Assembly: GCF_008042075.1 (NCBI RefSeq)
Contig: NZ_RDBN01000021.1
Coordinates: 445,929 to 494,501 of the forward strand
From: Streptomyces sp. UW30
GTDB lineage: Bacteria > Actinomycetota > Actinomycetes > Streptomycetales > Streptomycetaceae
Length of the DNA stretch: 48,573 nucleotides
Reading direction: 5' to 3'
Shown: piece after piece, positions 17,248 through 27,424 of the stretch
How the letters are laid out: each line of letters begins with the position of its first letter
Numbering within the stretch: the first letter of the stretch is position 1
Translations under genes and position numbers: made by a program
Notes under the pieces: model-generated
The model's database searches: none
Seen by the model: the letters and a program-made list of their open reading frames with translations, nothing else
What the model was told of the DNA's origin: nothing

Positions 17248-17394
17248 GGCCCCTCCTTCGTGCCCTCACGTGCCGCGTCCCTACGTCGGCCCGCACGAAG
17301 GTAACGCCGAAAGCCCCCGCGTGTCATGCCCGTATCGCCATACGGTCATGACAGGCAGGGGCTGGGGCGCCCGGGTCGCACCGGGGAACGCGGG

Positions 17395-18249
17395 TCAGCC
17401 CTTCAGTGCGGCCGAGACCGCCTCGGCGAGTGGCGTGGTCGGACGCCCCGCCAGACGGGACAGGTCCCCGCTGTCGACGACCAGCTCGCCCTTCTCGACG
17501 GAGGCGTCCACCCCGGCGAGGATCGCGGCCAGGGACTCCGGCAGTCCGGCGCCGGCCAGGATGCCGGTGAGGACCTCGCCGGAGACGGGGTTCTCGGCGA
17601 TCTCCCGGCCGGTCTGCCGGCTCAGCTCGGCGGCGTACTCGGCGAAGCTCCAGGCGACGTCGCCGCCCAGCTCGTACGTCTTGTTCTCGTGCCCCTCGCC
17701 GGTCAGTACGGCGACGGCGGCGGCCGCGTAGTCGGCGCGCGAGGCGGAGGAGACGCGGCCGGTGCCGGCGGCGTGGGTGACGGCGCTGTGCTCCAGGACC
17801 GGGGCGAGGTTCTCGGTGTAGTTCTCGTGGTACCAGCCGTTGCGCAGCAGCGCGTACGGCAGCCCCGACTCCAGCAGCGCCTTCTCCGTGCCGCGGTGGT
17901 CGTCGGCGAGGGCGGCGGTGAGGCTGCCGGGGGCGCTGGTGTAGGCGAGCAGGGCGACGCCGGCGGACTTGGCGGCGTCGATGACGACCTTGTGCTGGCC
18001 GACCCGGTCGTTGCCGACCTCGCTGCCGGATATGAGCAGCACCTTGTCGCCGGCCGCGAACAGTCCGTCGAAGGTCTCGGGGGTGTTGTAGTCCGCGACG
18101 GCGAGCTTCACGCCCCGTTCGGCGAGGTCGGCGGCCTTCTCGGGGGTGCGGACGATGGCGGTCACCTGGCCGGCCGGAACCTTCTCCAGCAGCTGCTCCA
18201 CGACGTGGCGGCCCAGGTGTCCGGTGGCTCCGGTGACGACGATGCTCAT
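17395..18249 (-). CDS. NAD(P)H:quinone oxidoreductase, QorB/QOR2-like SDR
   Basis: 284-aa atypical short-chain dehydrogenase of the NmrA-like QOR2 group, which reduces quinones with NADPH. The Rossmann motif GATGHLGRHV is at residues about 7-16. The series KVLLISGSEVG, YTSAPGS, LLRNGWYHENYTENLAP and SRADYAAAAVAVL, and the ending RPTTPLAEAV, match E. coli QorB along its length. It is divergent from an HxlR regulator, the arrangement known for qor2-qorR, suggesting induction by quinone or diamide-type stress. Start ATG 18249 with AAGGAG nearby (cttgtggggt region). Confidence 0.93.
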   Translation of the reverse strand: MSIVVTGATGHLGRHVVEQLLEKVPAGQVTAIVRTPEKAADLAERGVKLAVADYNTPETFDGLFAAGDKVLLISGSEVGNDRVGQHKVVIDAAKSAGVALLAYTSAPGSLTAALADDHRGTEKALLESGLPYALLRNGWYHENYTENLAPVLEHSAVTHAAGTGRVSSASRADYAAAAVAVLTGEGHENKTYELGGDVAWSFAEYAAELSRQTGREIAENPVSGEVLTGILAGAGLPESLAAILAGVDASVEKGELVVDSGDLSRLAGRPTTPLAEAVSAALKG

Positions 18250-18310
18250 GATCAGAACTCCTTGTGGGGTGCGGTGTCACTAACCCTAGGAGCGGCACTA
18301 ACTCAGCGAA

Positions 18311-18335
18311 AGTACCCACTTTGAAGTAAGGTACT
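18311..18335. promoter_or_regulatory. Dyad operator between qorB and HxlR genes
   Basis: AGTACC-n13-GGTACT inverted repeat at 18311-18335 with cacttt/aagtaa inside, ending 3 nt before the HxlR start codon. Two direct CACTAAC repeats lie at about 18277 and 18295. This is the probable shared operator for autoregulated HxlR control of both genes, and repression of the regulator gene itself would be by promoter or start occlusion. Confidence 0.6.
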
Positions 18336-18338
18336 GGC

Positions 18339-18746
18339 ATGACGGTAAGTGGCGTGGAGAGCGCGACGGCAAGCAAGTACTACGTCGGCGAGCAGATGTG
18401 TCCGCACCGGCTGGTCCTGGAGCACGTCACCAGCCGCTGGGGCGTCCTCGTCCTGATCCAGCTCCAGGAGCGGCCCTTCCGCTTCAGCGAGCTGCGCCGT
18501 GCGATCGGCCGGGTGAGCGAGAAAATGCTGACCCAGACCCTCCAGATCCTGGAACGCGACGGCCTCGTCCATCGCGACGCCAAGCCGGTGATCCCCCCGA
18601 GGGTCGACTACTCCCTCACCGATCTGGGCCGCGAGGCGGCGGAACAGGTGCGCGCGCTGGCGCTGTGGACCGAGCAGCGGATGGGTGAGGTGCAGAAGGC
18701 GCGCGAGGTGTACGACGCGCGAAAAGGCGGCTCTGAGCAGGGATGA
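18339..18746 (+). CDS. HxlR-family (DUF24) transcriptional regulator, QorR-like
   Basis: 135-aa winged-helix DNA-binding dimer. The family fingerprint is complete: MCPHRLVLEHVTSRWGVLVL with a conserved Cys at residue 21, then RFSELRRAIGRVSEKMLTQTL (recognition helix) and VDYSLTDLGREA (wing). A single N-terminal Cys is the redox sensor in QorR/HypR/YodB-type members, so this protein likely derepresses the divergent quinone reductase on thiol oxidation. ATG 18339 has only a weak AAGG upstream and lies right behind the operator, so the mRNA may have a very short leader. Confidence 0.92.
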   Translation: MTVSGVESATASKYYVGEQMCPHRLVLEHVTSRWGVLVLIQLQERPFRFSELRRAIGRVSEKMLTQTLQILERDGLVHRDAKPVIPPRVDYSLTDLGREAAEQVRALALWTEQRMGEVQKAREVYDARKGGSEQG

Positions 18747-18976
18747 CGCGGGCGCTCGGGCTTCGTCGGCAGGAATGCCCACGGCGCCTGGGGGCACACA
18801 TATGTCAGGGCGTTGGTCGACATGCGAGACACGTCCTTCCATGCGCCCCCTTTCCGCCTCCCACGCCGCCTTTGACGGGCGGGCAATGTGGATGCGGAGT
18901 GCTACGCCCACCCGTGTGCCGACTCGCGCTGCCACCGCATGGCGCACGCTCACTGGACCCAGGGGGTTGCCTTGAC

Positions 18977-19537
18977 ATGGCCACACAGACTCCGGCCGCC
19001 CGGCCCAGCAGGATCGGTTCTGCGGTAATGCTGGCACTCGGTTTCGTGCGTGCGCCGTTCAGCCGTGGCCGTCGCCGGCGTCAGGAGGAACTCATGCTGG
19101 AACTGTTGCGCCAGCTGACGCAGATGACCGAGGAGGTGCGCCGGGCGAATCTGATCCAGCAGTACCGCCTCTCCGTGGAGCAGATGGATCGAGCGATCGA
19201 CGATCCGGCGCTGGCTGCGGCCATGAGCACGCTGACGGGGCTCTCCGAGCGCAGACGCCGGCAGATGCTCTTCTCCAACCGTCAGTACGGGGTGCTTCTG
19301 ATGGCTCACCGCGTGGGTGTCTACGACTGGGACGAGCTCGTCGGGCACCTGCGTGTCCTGTGCCGCAACGAAGTGTTCGCGGAGTACTGGGCCTCCACGG
19401 TCGAGCATCGGCGCAGCGTCCCCGACGAGTCCCTCGAAAGCCGCGTCGGGTCGGTCGTGGACGGGATGTTGGAGGACTTACGGGACGATCCGGATGAATG
19501 GTGGGTCGTAGGCCCCGTTCCGGAGTCGCAGGAATGA
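18977..19537 (+). CDS. DUF6082-like conserved protein
   Basis: 186 aa from ATG 18977 (MATQTPAARPSRIGSAVMLA); the frame is open further upstream, but the start after AGGGGGTTG gives the usual layout. There is a short N-terminal hydrophobic stretch (residues about 13-25), a basic cluster RGRRRRQEE, then a helical region: LRQLTQMTEEVRRANLIQQ, RRRRQMLFSNRQYGVLL and LCRNEVFAEYWAS. The NRQ/F...YW pattern is that of actinomycete DUF6082 proteins. Function unknown. It is followed by a hairpin and then another small conserved gene. Confidence 0.72.
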   Translation: MATQTPAARPSRIGSAVMLALGFVRAPFSRGRRRRQEELMLELLRQLTQMTEEVRRANLIQQYRLSVEQMDRAIDDPALAAAMSTLTGLSERRRRQMLFSNRQYGVLLMAHRVGVYDWDELVGHLRVLCRNEVFAEYWASTVEHRRSVPDESLESRVGSVVDGMLEDLRDDPDEWWVVGPVPESQE

Positions 19538-19598
19538 GTGTGAGGGGGGTCACATTCAGGGGCGCGTCCCATGTAAGATCCAGAGCACTGTGAACCCG

Positions 19599-19628
19599 AG
19601 GGGCGTCACTCATCGAGTGGCGCCCCTT
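19599..19628 (+). terminator. Hairpin after DUF6082-like gene
   Basis: Arms aggggcgtcact and agtggcgcccct around the loop catcg, one G-T pair. It lies 62 bp after the stop codon and 41 bp before the next start, so it may be a terminator or an attenuator for the next gene. Confidence 0.5.
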
Positions 19629-19668
19629 GAGACGTGGGGCTGCGCGGCCCCGAGAGGGGAGCGCTCAG

Positions 19669-19926
19669 GTGCGCGACGAAGTCTCGCCGTTCCGAATCAT
19701 CCGTCGGATTGGGGACGCTCCTGCCTTGCGGGGGAGTGGAACCGGCGAGACATGTCCGGACCTGTTCGAACTCAGCAACGGCGATTTCGCAGTCATCGGC
19801 ACCGAGGCCACGGCCGACCTCGACCCTCACCTTCCCTCGGACGCGGCCCGGGCGGACTACGAGCGCATTGTTGTCATCACGCGTGACACCCTCATCCGCG
19901 CCAAGAGGGACATCCCCGACGCCTGA
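19669..19926 (+). CDS. Conserved small hypothetical protein
   Basis: 85 aa from GTG 19669 (after GAGAGGGGAG). It reads VRDEVSPFRIIRRIGDAP...CPDLFELSNGDFAVIGTEAT...YERIVVITRDTLIRAKRDIPDA. This is a recurrent streptomycete protein often found close to DUF6082 or DUF397-type genes. It is a soluble alpha/beta protein with no catalytic motif and one Cys. The longer in-frame ATG at 19627 lies inside the preceding hairpin, so I reject it. Function unknown. Confidence 0.75.
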   Translation: MRDEVSPFRIIRRIGDAPALRGSGTGETCPDLFELSNGDFAVIGTEATADLDPHLPSDAARADYERIVVITRDTLIRAKRDIPDA

Positions 19927-19989
19927 CGCAGAGGGCCTGGACGCCGTAGTGCGCCCAGGCCTTTCGTCATGCCGTCGATCAGCCGCTGG

Positions 19990-21061
19990 TCAGCCGACCA
20001 CCGTCCAGGTGTCCCCACCCGCCAGCAGCGCTGCCAGGTCCCCCTTGCCGTTCTGCTCGATCGCCGAGTCCAGCTGGTCGGCCATCTGTGTGTCGTACAC
20101 CGGGCGGTCCACCGCGCGGAACACGCCGATCGGGGTGTGGTGCAGGGTGTCCGGGTCGGCCAGGCGGGACAGGGCGAAGGCCGTGGTCGGGGACGCGGAG
20201 TGGGCGTCGTGGACCACGATCTGCGACTCGTTCTCCGGCGTCACCGTGACGACCTTCAGGTCACCGGTCTGCGCGTCGCGGACCACGCCGCGTCCGCCGT
20301 CGGTGCCGAAGCGGATCGGCTGCCCGTGCTCCAGGCGGATCACCGCCTCCTCCGCCTGCTGCCTGTCCTTCAGGACCTCGAAGGCGCCGTCGTTGAAGAT
20401 GTTGCAGTTCTGGTAGATCTCGATCAACGCCGTACCCCGATGGGCCGCCGCCTCGCGCAGCACCTGGGTGAGGTGCTTGCGGTCGGAGTCGACCGTGCGG
20501 GCCACGAAGGACGCCTCCGCGCCGATCGCGAGGGACACCGGGTTGAAGGGCGCGTCCAGCGACCCCATCGGCGTCGACTTGGTGATCTTGCCGACCTCGG
20601 AGGTCGGGGAGTACTGGCCCTTCGTCAGGCCGTAGATCCGGTTGTTGAACAGCAGGATCTTGAGGTTGACGTTGCGCCGCAGGGCGTGGATCAGGTGGTT
20701 GCCGCCGATCGACAGCGCGTCGCCGTCACCCGTGACCACCCACACCGACAGATCCCGGCGCGATGTCGCCAGGCCGGTGGCGATCGCCGGGGCGCGGCCG
20801 TGGATGGAGTGCATCCCGTACGTGTTCATGTAGTACGGGAAGCGGGACGAGCAGCCGATGCCCGAGACGAAGACGATGTTCTCCTTGGCCAGCCCCAGCT
20901 CCGGCATGAAGCCCTGGACCGCGGCCAGGATCGCGTAGTCACCGCAGCCGGGGCACCAGCGCACTTCCTGGTCGGACTTGAAGTCCTTCATGGACTGGCG
21001 GGCCTCGGCCTTGGGGATGAGCGAGAGTGCCTCGATCGTGCCCGTGCCTTCCGTGGACGTC

Positions 21062-21069
<8 letters not shown>
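19990..21069 (-). CDS. korB: 2-oxoacid:ferredoxin oxidoreductase, beta subunit
   Basis: 359 aa from ATG 21069, which overlaps the korA stop by 8 bp (ATGCCTGA) with AAGGAGG 6 nt upstream; an earlier in-frame start lies inside korA. The thiamine-diphosphate and [4Fe-4S]-binding subunit: cluster cysteines in RWCPGCGDY (about residue 38), GIGCSSRFPYY and YQNCNIFND; ThDP/Mg motif VTGDGDALSIGGNHLIHALR with NNRIYGLTKGQYSPTS. With KorA it oxidatively decarboxylates 2-oxoglutarate (or another 2-oxoacid) to the acyl-CoA and reduces ferredoxin, an O2-tolerant TCA route in actinobacteria. Substrate specificity is inferred from the family. Confidence 0.95.
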
Positions 21070-22993
<1,924 letters not shown>

Positions 22994-23111
22994 TGAACTG
23001 GACCTCCTTCGAGGCGGCTGTCTGGGCATGGCCTTCCCGCAAGCCTTCCCAGGATCAACCCTACGTCCGTAAAGGTCGCCCTCCCCGGGCCATTCGCATG
23101 ACGGACATGGA

Positions 23112-23127
23112 TGTGAAGCGGTTCGCC
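23112..23127. promoter_or_regulatory. Candidate Rex-like operator upstream of korA
   Basis: TGTGAA-gcgg-TTCGCC matches the Rex consensus TGTGAA-n4-TTCACA at 10 of 12 positions, 119-134 bp before the korA start; an isolated TTCACA-type half-site (gttcaca) is at 23144-23150. Rex is the Streptomyces NADH/NAD+-sensing repressor of respiratory genes. The match is by eye and unproven. Confidence 0.35.
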
Positions 23128-23265
23128 ACCCTGACTTGTCATGGTTCACACGCCCCCCGGCGCTGCTTTTGAAGACGCTCCCTGTTGTTTGTTCGGTTGC
23201 CGTATTCGCATCCGTCCGGTGGACGCCGGAGCGGTCACCCACCTGACTGACACGGAGGCGGCCCG

Positions 23266-23937
23266 TCAGGACTTCAGGTAGGTGAGGACCGCGAGTACGC
23301 GTCGGTGATCCCCGTCGCTCGGGGACAGCCCGAGCTTGAGGAAGATGTTGCTGACGTGCTTCTCGACGGCGCCGTCGCTCACCACCAGCTGCCGGGCGAT
23401 GGCGGAGTTGGTCCGCCCCTCGGCCATCAGCCCCAGGACCTCGCGCTCGCGTGGGGTGAGCCCCGCGAGGACGTCCTGCTTGCGGCTGCGGCCCAGCAGC
23501 TGGGCGACGACCTCCGGGTCCAGCGCCGTACCCCCCTGGGCCACCCGCACCACCGCGTCCACGAACTCACGGACCTCGGCCACCCGGTCCTTGAGCAGAT
23601 AGCCGACCCCTCTGCTGGAGCCGGCCAGCAGCTCCGTGGCGTACCGCTCCTCCACGTACTGCGACAGCACGAGCACTCCGAGTCCTGGGTGGACCTTGCG
23701 CAGCAGCACGGCCGCCCGCACCCCCTCGTCGGTGTGCGTCGGCGGCATCCGCACGTCCGCGACCACCACGTCCGGCAGCTCGCCCTGCCCGTCCAGCTCC
23801 GTGATGGTCTTCACCAGCGCGTCGCCGTCCCCTACCCCCGCCACGACCTCATGCCCACGGTCGGTCAGCAGCCGGGTCAGTCCCTCCCTGAGCAGCACCG
23901 AATCCTCGGCGATGACCACCCGCACCCTGTCCTCCAC
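23266..23937 (-). CDS. NarL/FixJ-type response regulator
   Basis: 223 aa with GTG start at 23937. The receiver domain has the acidic pair at VIAEDSVLLREGL, phospho-acceptor Asp in VVVADVRMPPT (about residue 57), Ser in LVLSQYVEERYA and Lys in GYLLKDRVAEV. The C-terminal LuxR-type helix-turn-helix is LTPREREVLGLMAEGRTNSAIARQL...VEKHVSNIFLKLGL. Two histidine-kinase genes lie behind it on the same strand (upstream in transcription), separated by a 0.5-kb repeat region; I infer it is their common partner. Targets unknown; the adjacent korAB and nuo operons are the obvious candidates. Confidence 0.93.
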   Translation of the reverse strand: MEDRVRVVIAEDSVLLREGLTRLLTDRGHEVVAGVGDGDALVKTITELDGQGELPDVVVADVRMPPTHTDEGVRAAVLLRKVHPGLGVLVLSQYVEERYATELLAGSSRGVGYLLKDRVAEVREFVDAVVRVAQGGTALDPEVVAQLLGRSRKQDVLAGLTPREREVLGLMAEGRTNSAIARQLVVSDGAVEKHVSNIFLKLGLSPSDGDHRRVLAVLTYLKS

Positions 23938-24134
23938 GATCCCCGGCCCCCCGAGCCTTGGCGTTCGGCCGAGCGCGCCCCGGCCCTGTCGTCCCTCGCG
24001 ACCTCAGTATCCCGCGATCGGCTCTTCCGCACCGGGCCTGTGGATAACCTGCCGGCCGCAGTTCGGATCGCGTGGGCACGAAGGGGGCGAATTGGGGGCG
24101 CAAGCTCAGGGGGTACTTGCGAACAAACGGAAAG

Positions 24135-24390
24135 CCGGCGCTGGGAAGTCCGGCAGTAGGAGAGTCGGCGCCGGCACCTGAAAGCCCGGCGCTTGGAAGG
24201 CCGGCCACACCGGAGAACGGTTTCACCGGCCACACCGGAGAACGGTTTCAAAGGGGAACCCGGTATACGGAATCCCGGCATACGGATCCGGCATACGGAA
24301 TCCCGGCCTACGGATTCGGCATACCGAATCCGGCCTACGGACCAGGCCCACGGAATCCGGCACACGGAAATCCGGCCCCTGAACCAACCG
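24135..24390. repeat. Non-coding minisatellite between kinase and response-regulator genes
   Basis: The 496-bp gap between the kinase stop (24434) and the regulator start (23937) holds no convincing gene. It contains two perfect 25-bp tandem copies (ccggccacaccggagaacgg + tttca at 24201-24225 and 24226-24250), then about eight degenerate 13-15-bp units of the type tacggaatccggca (24263-24375), and looser ccggc-spaced copies before 24200. Unit lengths are not multiples of 3, arguing against coding use of the frames that cross it. The remainder (23938-24134) carries whatever promoter the regulator gene has; I see no hexamers I trust. Confidence 0.8.
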
Positions 24391-24433
24391 GAGCCGGATC
24401 CGCACCTGAGCGGGCCGAACGGCACACCCGGAA

Positions 24434-25813
24434 CTACACGGTCCGCCAGGGCAGCTCCGCCGTTATCCGAGTCGGCCCGCCGACCGGCGAGTCCACCACC
24501 AGAATTCCGTCCACCGAGTCCAGCCGCTCCGCCAGCCCGGACAGGCCCGAGCCCCCGGAGGTCGCCGCGCCGCCGACGCCGTTGTCCACGACCTGCAGCA
24601 TCAGCCGGTTCTCCACCCGCCACACATCCACGGCCGCCCACGTGGCCCGCGAATGCTTGCTGATGTTCTGCAGCAGCTCCGACACCGTGAAGTACGCGAT
24701 CCCCTCGATCGCCGGCACCGGCCGCTCCGTCAGGTCGACCTGGACCTCCACCGGCACCGTGCACCGCGAGGAGACCGCCGACAGGGCCGCGTCCAGACCG
24801 CGGTCGGTCAGGACCGCGGGATGGATGCCACGCGCCAGATCGCGCAGCTCCTGCAGCGCCGTCTTCACCTCGCCGTGCGCCTCGTCGACCATCCGGGCCG
24901 CCGCCTGCGGGTCCTCCGTCAGCTTCTCCTTCGCCAGGCCCAGATCCATGGCCAGGGCAACCAGCCGGGCCTGGGCGCCGTCGTGCAGGTCGCGCTCGAT
25001 GCGCCGCAGGTCGGCAGCGGCCGTATCGACCACCACACCGCGGTCGGACTCCAGCTCCACCACGCGCGTGGCCAGCCGCGACGGCCCGAGCAGGCCGTGC
25101 ACCAGCAACCGGTCCACCGTCGTCAGCGCCCGCACGATCCAGGGCGTGGCCAGCGTGAACAGCAGGCCCACCAGCGCGGTGACGGTGATCTCGAAGGGGT
25201 TGTCGAGGTAGAAGCGGTGCGTCTCGTCGCCGTAGATCTGAAGACCGTCCTGGCCGGCCCACATCGGGAAGACCCAGAACCACAGCGGATACGTCAGCAG
25301 CGCCCAGCCGTACACCCACACGTTCAGGGCGACGACGAACGAGAAGACCGCCCACGGGAAGTGCAGCACCGCGTACAGCAGGGCCCGCCACGACGTCCCG
25401 CTCTTCAGGATGGCGCCCATCCAGCCCATGAAGCCGCGCTTGCGCATCCGCAGCGGCTCCGGCTCGGCGACCTCCAGGTCCAGCAGCGCACGCGCGCGTG
25501 CCCGCTCCAGCGCCCCGAAGCCGCGGCAGCCGGCCAGGCCCGCCGCCAGCACCGGGATGCCGAGGAACGTCACCAGCAGGCCCACGCCCAGCGACACCAT
25601 CGTGATGGCGTACACGAACAGCACGATGCTGATCGGCAGGCTCAGCAACACATACCCGAACTCGCGCCAGCTGCGCCCCTCGAACGGCGCCCGCAGCCCG
25701 GCCGGCAGCCGGTGCCGCCGCTCGCCGCCGTGCTCGGGAAGGCCGTGCTCGGGAAGGCCGCGCTCGGGGAAACCGAGCCCTTGCCCGTAACCCTGTCCGT
25801 ACTCCGTGGCCAT
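24434..25813 (-). CDS. Sensor histidine kinase (HisKA_3 type), first of tandem pair
   Basis: 459 aa. The cytoplasmic N-terminal tail has a short repeat (GLPEHGLPEHG). Membrane segments come in two groups (about residues 52-95 and 135-225), including SLPISIVLFVYAITMVSLGVGLLV. A sensor-domain layout like the DUF/putative-sensor kinases of actinobacteria follows. The phospho-acceptor His lies in IERDLHDGAQARLVALAMDL (about residue 275), the N-box in FTVSELLQNISKHSRAT, and the G-box in GSGLSGLAERLDSVDG. It phosphorylates the NarL-type regulator encoded behind it (inferred). It is paralogous over its whole length to the next kinase. Signal unknown; with only short external loops it may sense the membrane. 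Confidence 0.93.
   Translation of the reverse strand: MATEYGQGYGQGLGFPERGLPEHGLPEHGGERRHRLPAGLRAPFEGRSWREFGYVLLSLPISIVLFVYAITMVSLGVGLLVTFLGIPVLAAGLAGCRGFGALERARARALLDLEVAEPEPLRMRKRGFMGWMGAILKSGTSWRALLYAVLHFPWAVFSFVVALNVWVYGWALLTYPLWFWVFPMWAGQDGLQIYGDETHRFYLDNPFEITVTALVGLLFTLATPWIVRALTTVDRLLVHGLLGPSRLATRVVELESDRGVVVDTAAADLRRIERDLHDGAQARLVALAMDLGLAKEKLTEDPQAAARMVDEAHGEVKTALQELRDLARGIHPAVLTDRGLDAALSAVSSRCTVPVEVQVDLTERPVPAIEGIAYFTVSELLQNISKHSRATWAAVDVWRVENRLMLQVVDNGVGGAATSGGSGLSGLAERLDSVDGILVVDSPVGGPTRITAELPWRTV
25733..25772. repeat. About 15-bp tandem repeat at 5' end of first kinase gene
   Basis: gctcgggaaggccgt / gctcgggaaggccgc / gctcggggaaacc in tandem, encoding the PERGLPEHGLPEHG tail on the minus strand. 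In-frame slippage repeat. Confidence 0.8.
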
Positions 25814-25936
25814 CGGCGTCGTCCGTTCTCCTCGTCCCGTCAGCCCCGCCGGGGCTGTGCCGTCGTACCTCCACCCTCCTCGACCACAGGTCCGCGGAAC
25901 ATGGAGGCCGTCGGCGTCTTGAACGGGGGGTTTTCC

Positions 25937-27145
25937 CTACCCCTGCCCTGCGGTGCGGTCCCGCCAGGGCAGCTCGGCCGTCACCGTCGTGGGGCCGCCC
26001 TGCGGCGACTCGATGACGAACAGTCCGTCCACGGCGTCCAGCCGGTCGGCGAGCCCGCGCATGCCCGTGCCGCCGTCGAGGCGTGCGCCGCCCCGGCCGT
26101 CGTCCCACACCTGGATGAGCAGCCGGTCGTCCGACCGCCACACGTCGACCGACGCCGACTTCGCCCCGCTGTGCTTGCTGACGTTCTGAAGCAGCTCGGA
26201 GACGGTGAAGTAGGCGATGCCCTCGATGGCAGCGGCCGGTCTGGACGGCAGGTCGGCGGTCACCTTCACGGGCACCGTGCAGCGCGAGGCGACCGCCGAC
26301 AGGGCGGCGTCCAGGCCGCGGTCGGTCAGGACGGCCGGGTGGATGCCGCGCGCCAGATCACGCAGCTCCTGGAGTGCGAGCTTCACCTCGCCGTGCGCCT
26401 CCTGGACCATCGAGGCCGCGGCGTCCGGGTCCTCCAGGAGCTTCTCCTTGGCCAGGCCCAGCCCCATGGCGAGGTTGACCAGGCGGGCCTGCGCGCCGTC
26501 GTGCAGATCGCGCTCGATGCGCCTCAGGTCGGCGGCCGCCGTGTCCACGACGACCCCCCGGTCTGACTCCAGTTCGGCGATACGGCGCTCCAGCTCGTCG
26601 GAGGGCGACAGCAGGCCGCGCACCATCGCCCGGTCCGCGTTCGTCAGGCCCCGCGCGATGAACGGCAGCACCGGCCACAGTACGAACAACGAGGTCAGCG
26701 CGATGACGAAGGTGAGAATGCCCCAGGGCAGGCGGATGAAGTCGTACAGGATCGTGCGCCAGCCGACCGGGTCCTTCAGCGCCATCCACAGCTGCGGGAA
26801 GAAGCCGTCCTTGCCGCCGCGCAACGGCAGCGGACTCGGCTCGGCCACCTCCACGCTCAGCAGCGCACGCGCGCGTGCGCGCTCCATCTTGCCCAACTGC
26901 CGTGCGCCCACCAGGCCCGCCGCCAGCAGCGGGAAGCCGATCACCGTCAACGTCAGCAAGGCACCGGTGAACAGCACCACCGCGACATAGGTGAAGCCGA
27001 GCAGGGCCAGCGGAAGGTTCGCCAGGAGGTGCGCGATCTCCTTCCAGGTCTGCCGGTCGTAGGCGAAACGGGCCGGTGGCAGCGGTGGCTGCTCGCGTTC
27101 GGACCGCCGTGAGGCGTCCCACGAAGGGCTGGGGCGTTCGGTCAT
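25937..27145 (-). CDS. Sensor histidine kinase (HisKA_3 type), second of tandem pair
   Basis: 402 aa from ATG 27145 (MTERPSPSWDASRR); a longer frame to 27241 has no family support. The layout equals that of its neighbour: TM group NLPLALLGFTYVAVVLFTGALLTL, a loop with EVAEPSPLPLRGGK, a second TM group, then ELESDRGVVVDTAAADLRRIE, H-box IERDLHDGAQARLVNLAMGL, ELLQNVSKHSGAKSA and GTGMRGLADRLDAVDG. Large blocks from ELESDRG to CTVPV are nearly identical to the first kinase, pointing to gene duplication. No strong ribosome-binding site is seen, so the transcript may be leaderless. The downstream kinase starts 124 bp after this stop. Confidence 0.93.
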   Translation of the reverse strand: MTERPSPSWDASRRSEREQPPLPPARFAYDRQTWKEIAHLLANLPLALLGFTYVAVVLFTGALLTLTVIGFPLLAAGLVGARQLGKMERARARALLSVEVAEPSPLPLRGGKDGFFPQLWMALKDPVGWRTILYDFIRLPWGILTFVIALTSLFVLWPVLPFIARGLTNADRAMVRGLLSPSDELERRIAELESDRGVVVDTAAADLRRIERDLHDGAQARLVNLAMGLGLAKEKLLEDPDAAASMVQEAHGEVKLALQELRDLARGIHPAVLTDRGLDAALSAVASRCTVPVKVTADLPSRPAAAIEGIAYFTVSELLQNVSKHSGAKSASVDVWRSDDRLLIQVWDDGRGGARLDGGTGMRGLADRLDAVDGLFVIESPQGGPTTVTAELPWRDRTAGQG

Positions 27146-27282
27146 ATGGGCTAGCGTGCCGCGCGGCGGGCCGCCGCGCCATGGAGCGGGCCGCCGAGAT
27201 CTCCGGGGGAAAACCCCACCCCGTGACCGACCGGGCAGCACATCCCCGCGTCTCGACGAGATCTCAACGCGTGACGGGCTGC

Positions 27283-27353
27283 TTACGGTCTCTTTAGCAG
27301 GGCCTAGACTCCCGTGCGTACAGATCGTCGAACAGGGTGTTCACGCGATCACA
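27283..27353 (+). promoter_or_regulatory. Possible nuo promoter with Rex-like site
   Basis: TTACGG (27283-27288) and TAGACT (27305-27310) could be -35/-10 boxes with 16-bp spacing. TGTTCACGCGATCACA at 27338-27353 matches the Rex operator TGTGAACGCGTTCACA at 13 of 16 positions, with a stronger right half. If the promoter is right, the site would lie about +20 to +36, fitting roadblock repression, and 72 bp before the nuoA start. Unproven. Confidence 0.35.
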
Positions 27354-27424
27354 TATCGCAGGACACTGGTCCCAGGGCCTCTTCCTGGGGCATCGGTCAC
27401 GAGGTCAGGGAGCGAGGGGCGGAC

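Noticed and set aside
16183..17304. 373-codon plus-strand frame over rarD
   Set aside because: Antisense of rarD, and its apparent similarity to another frame at 15569-15892 only reflects the inverted duplication.
24201..24380. Possible CRISPR array in the kinase/regulator gap
   Set aside because: Repeats are degenerate, short and without unique equal-length spacers; no cas genes.
24072..25211. 379-codon plus-strand frame across the minisatellite and kinase
   Set aside because: Repeat units are 13-15 bp and break any reading frame; the rest is antisense to the kinase gene.
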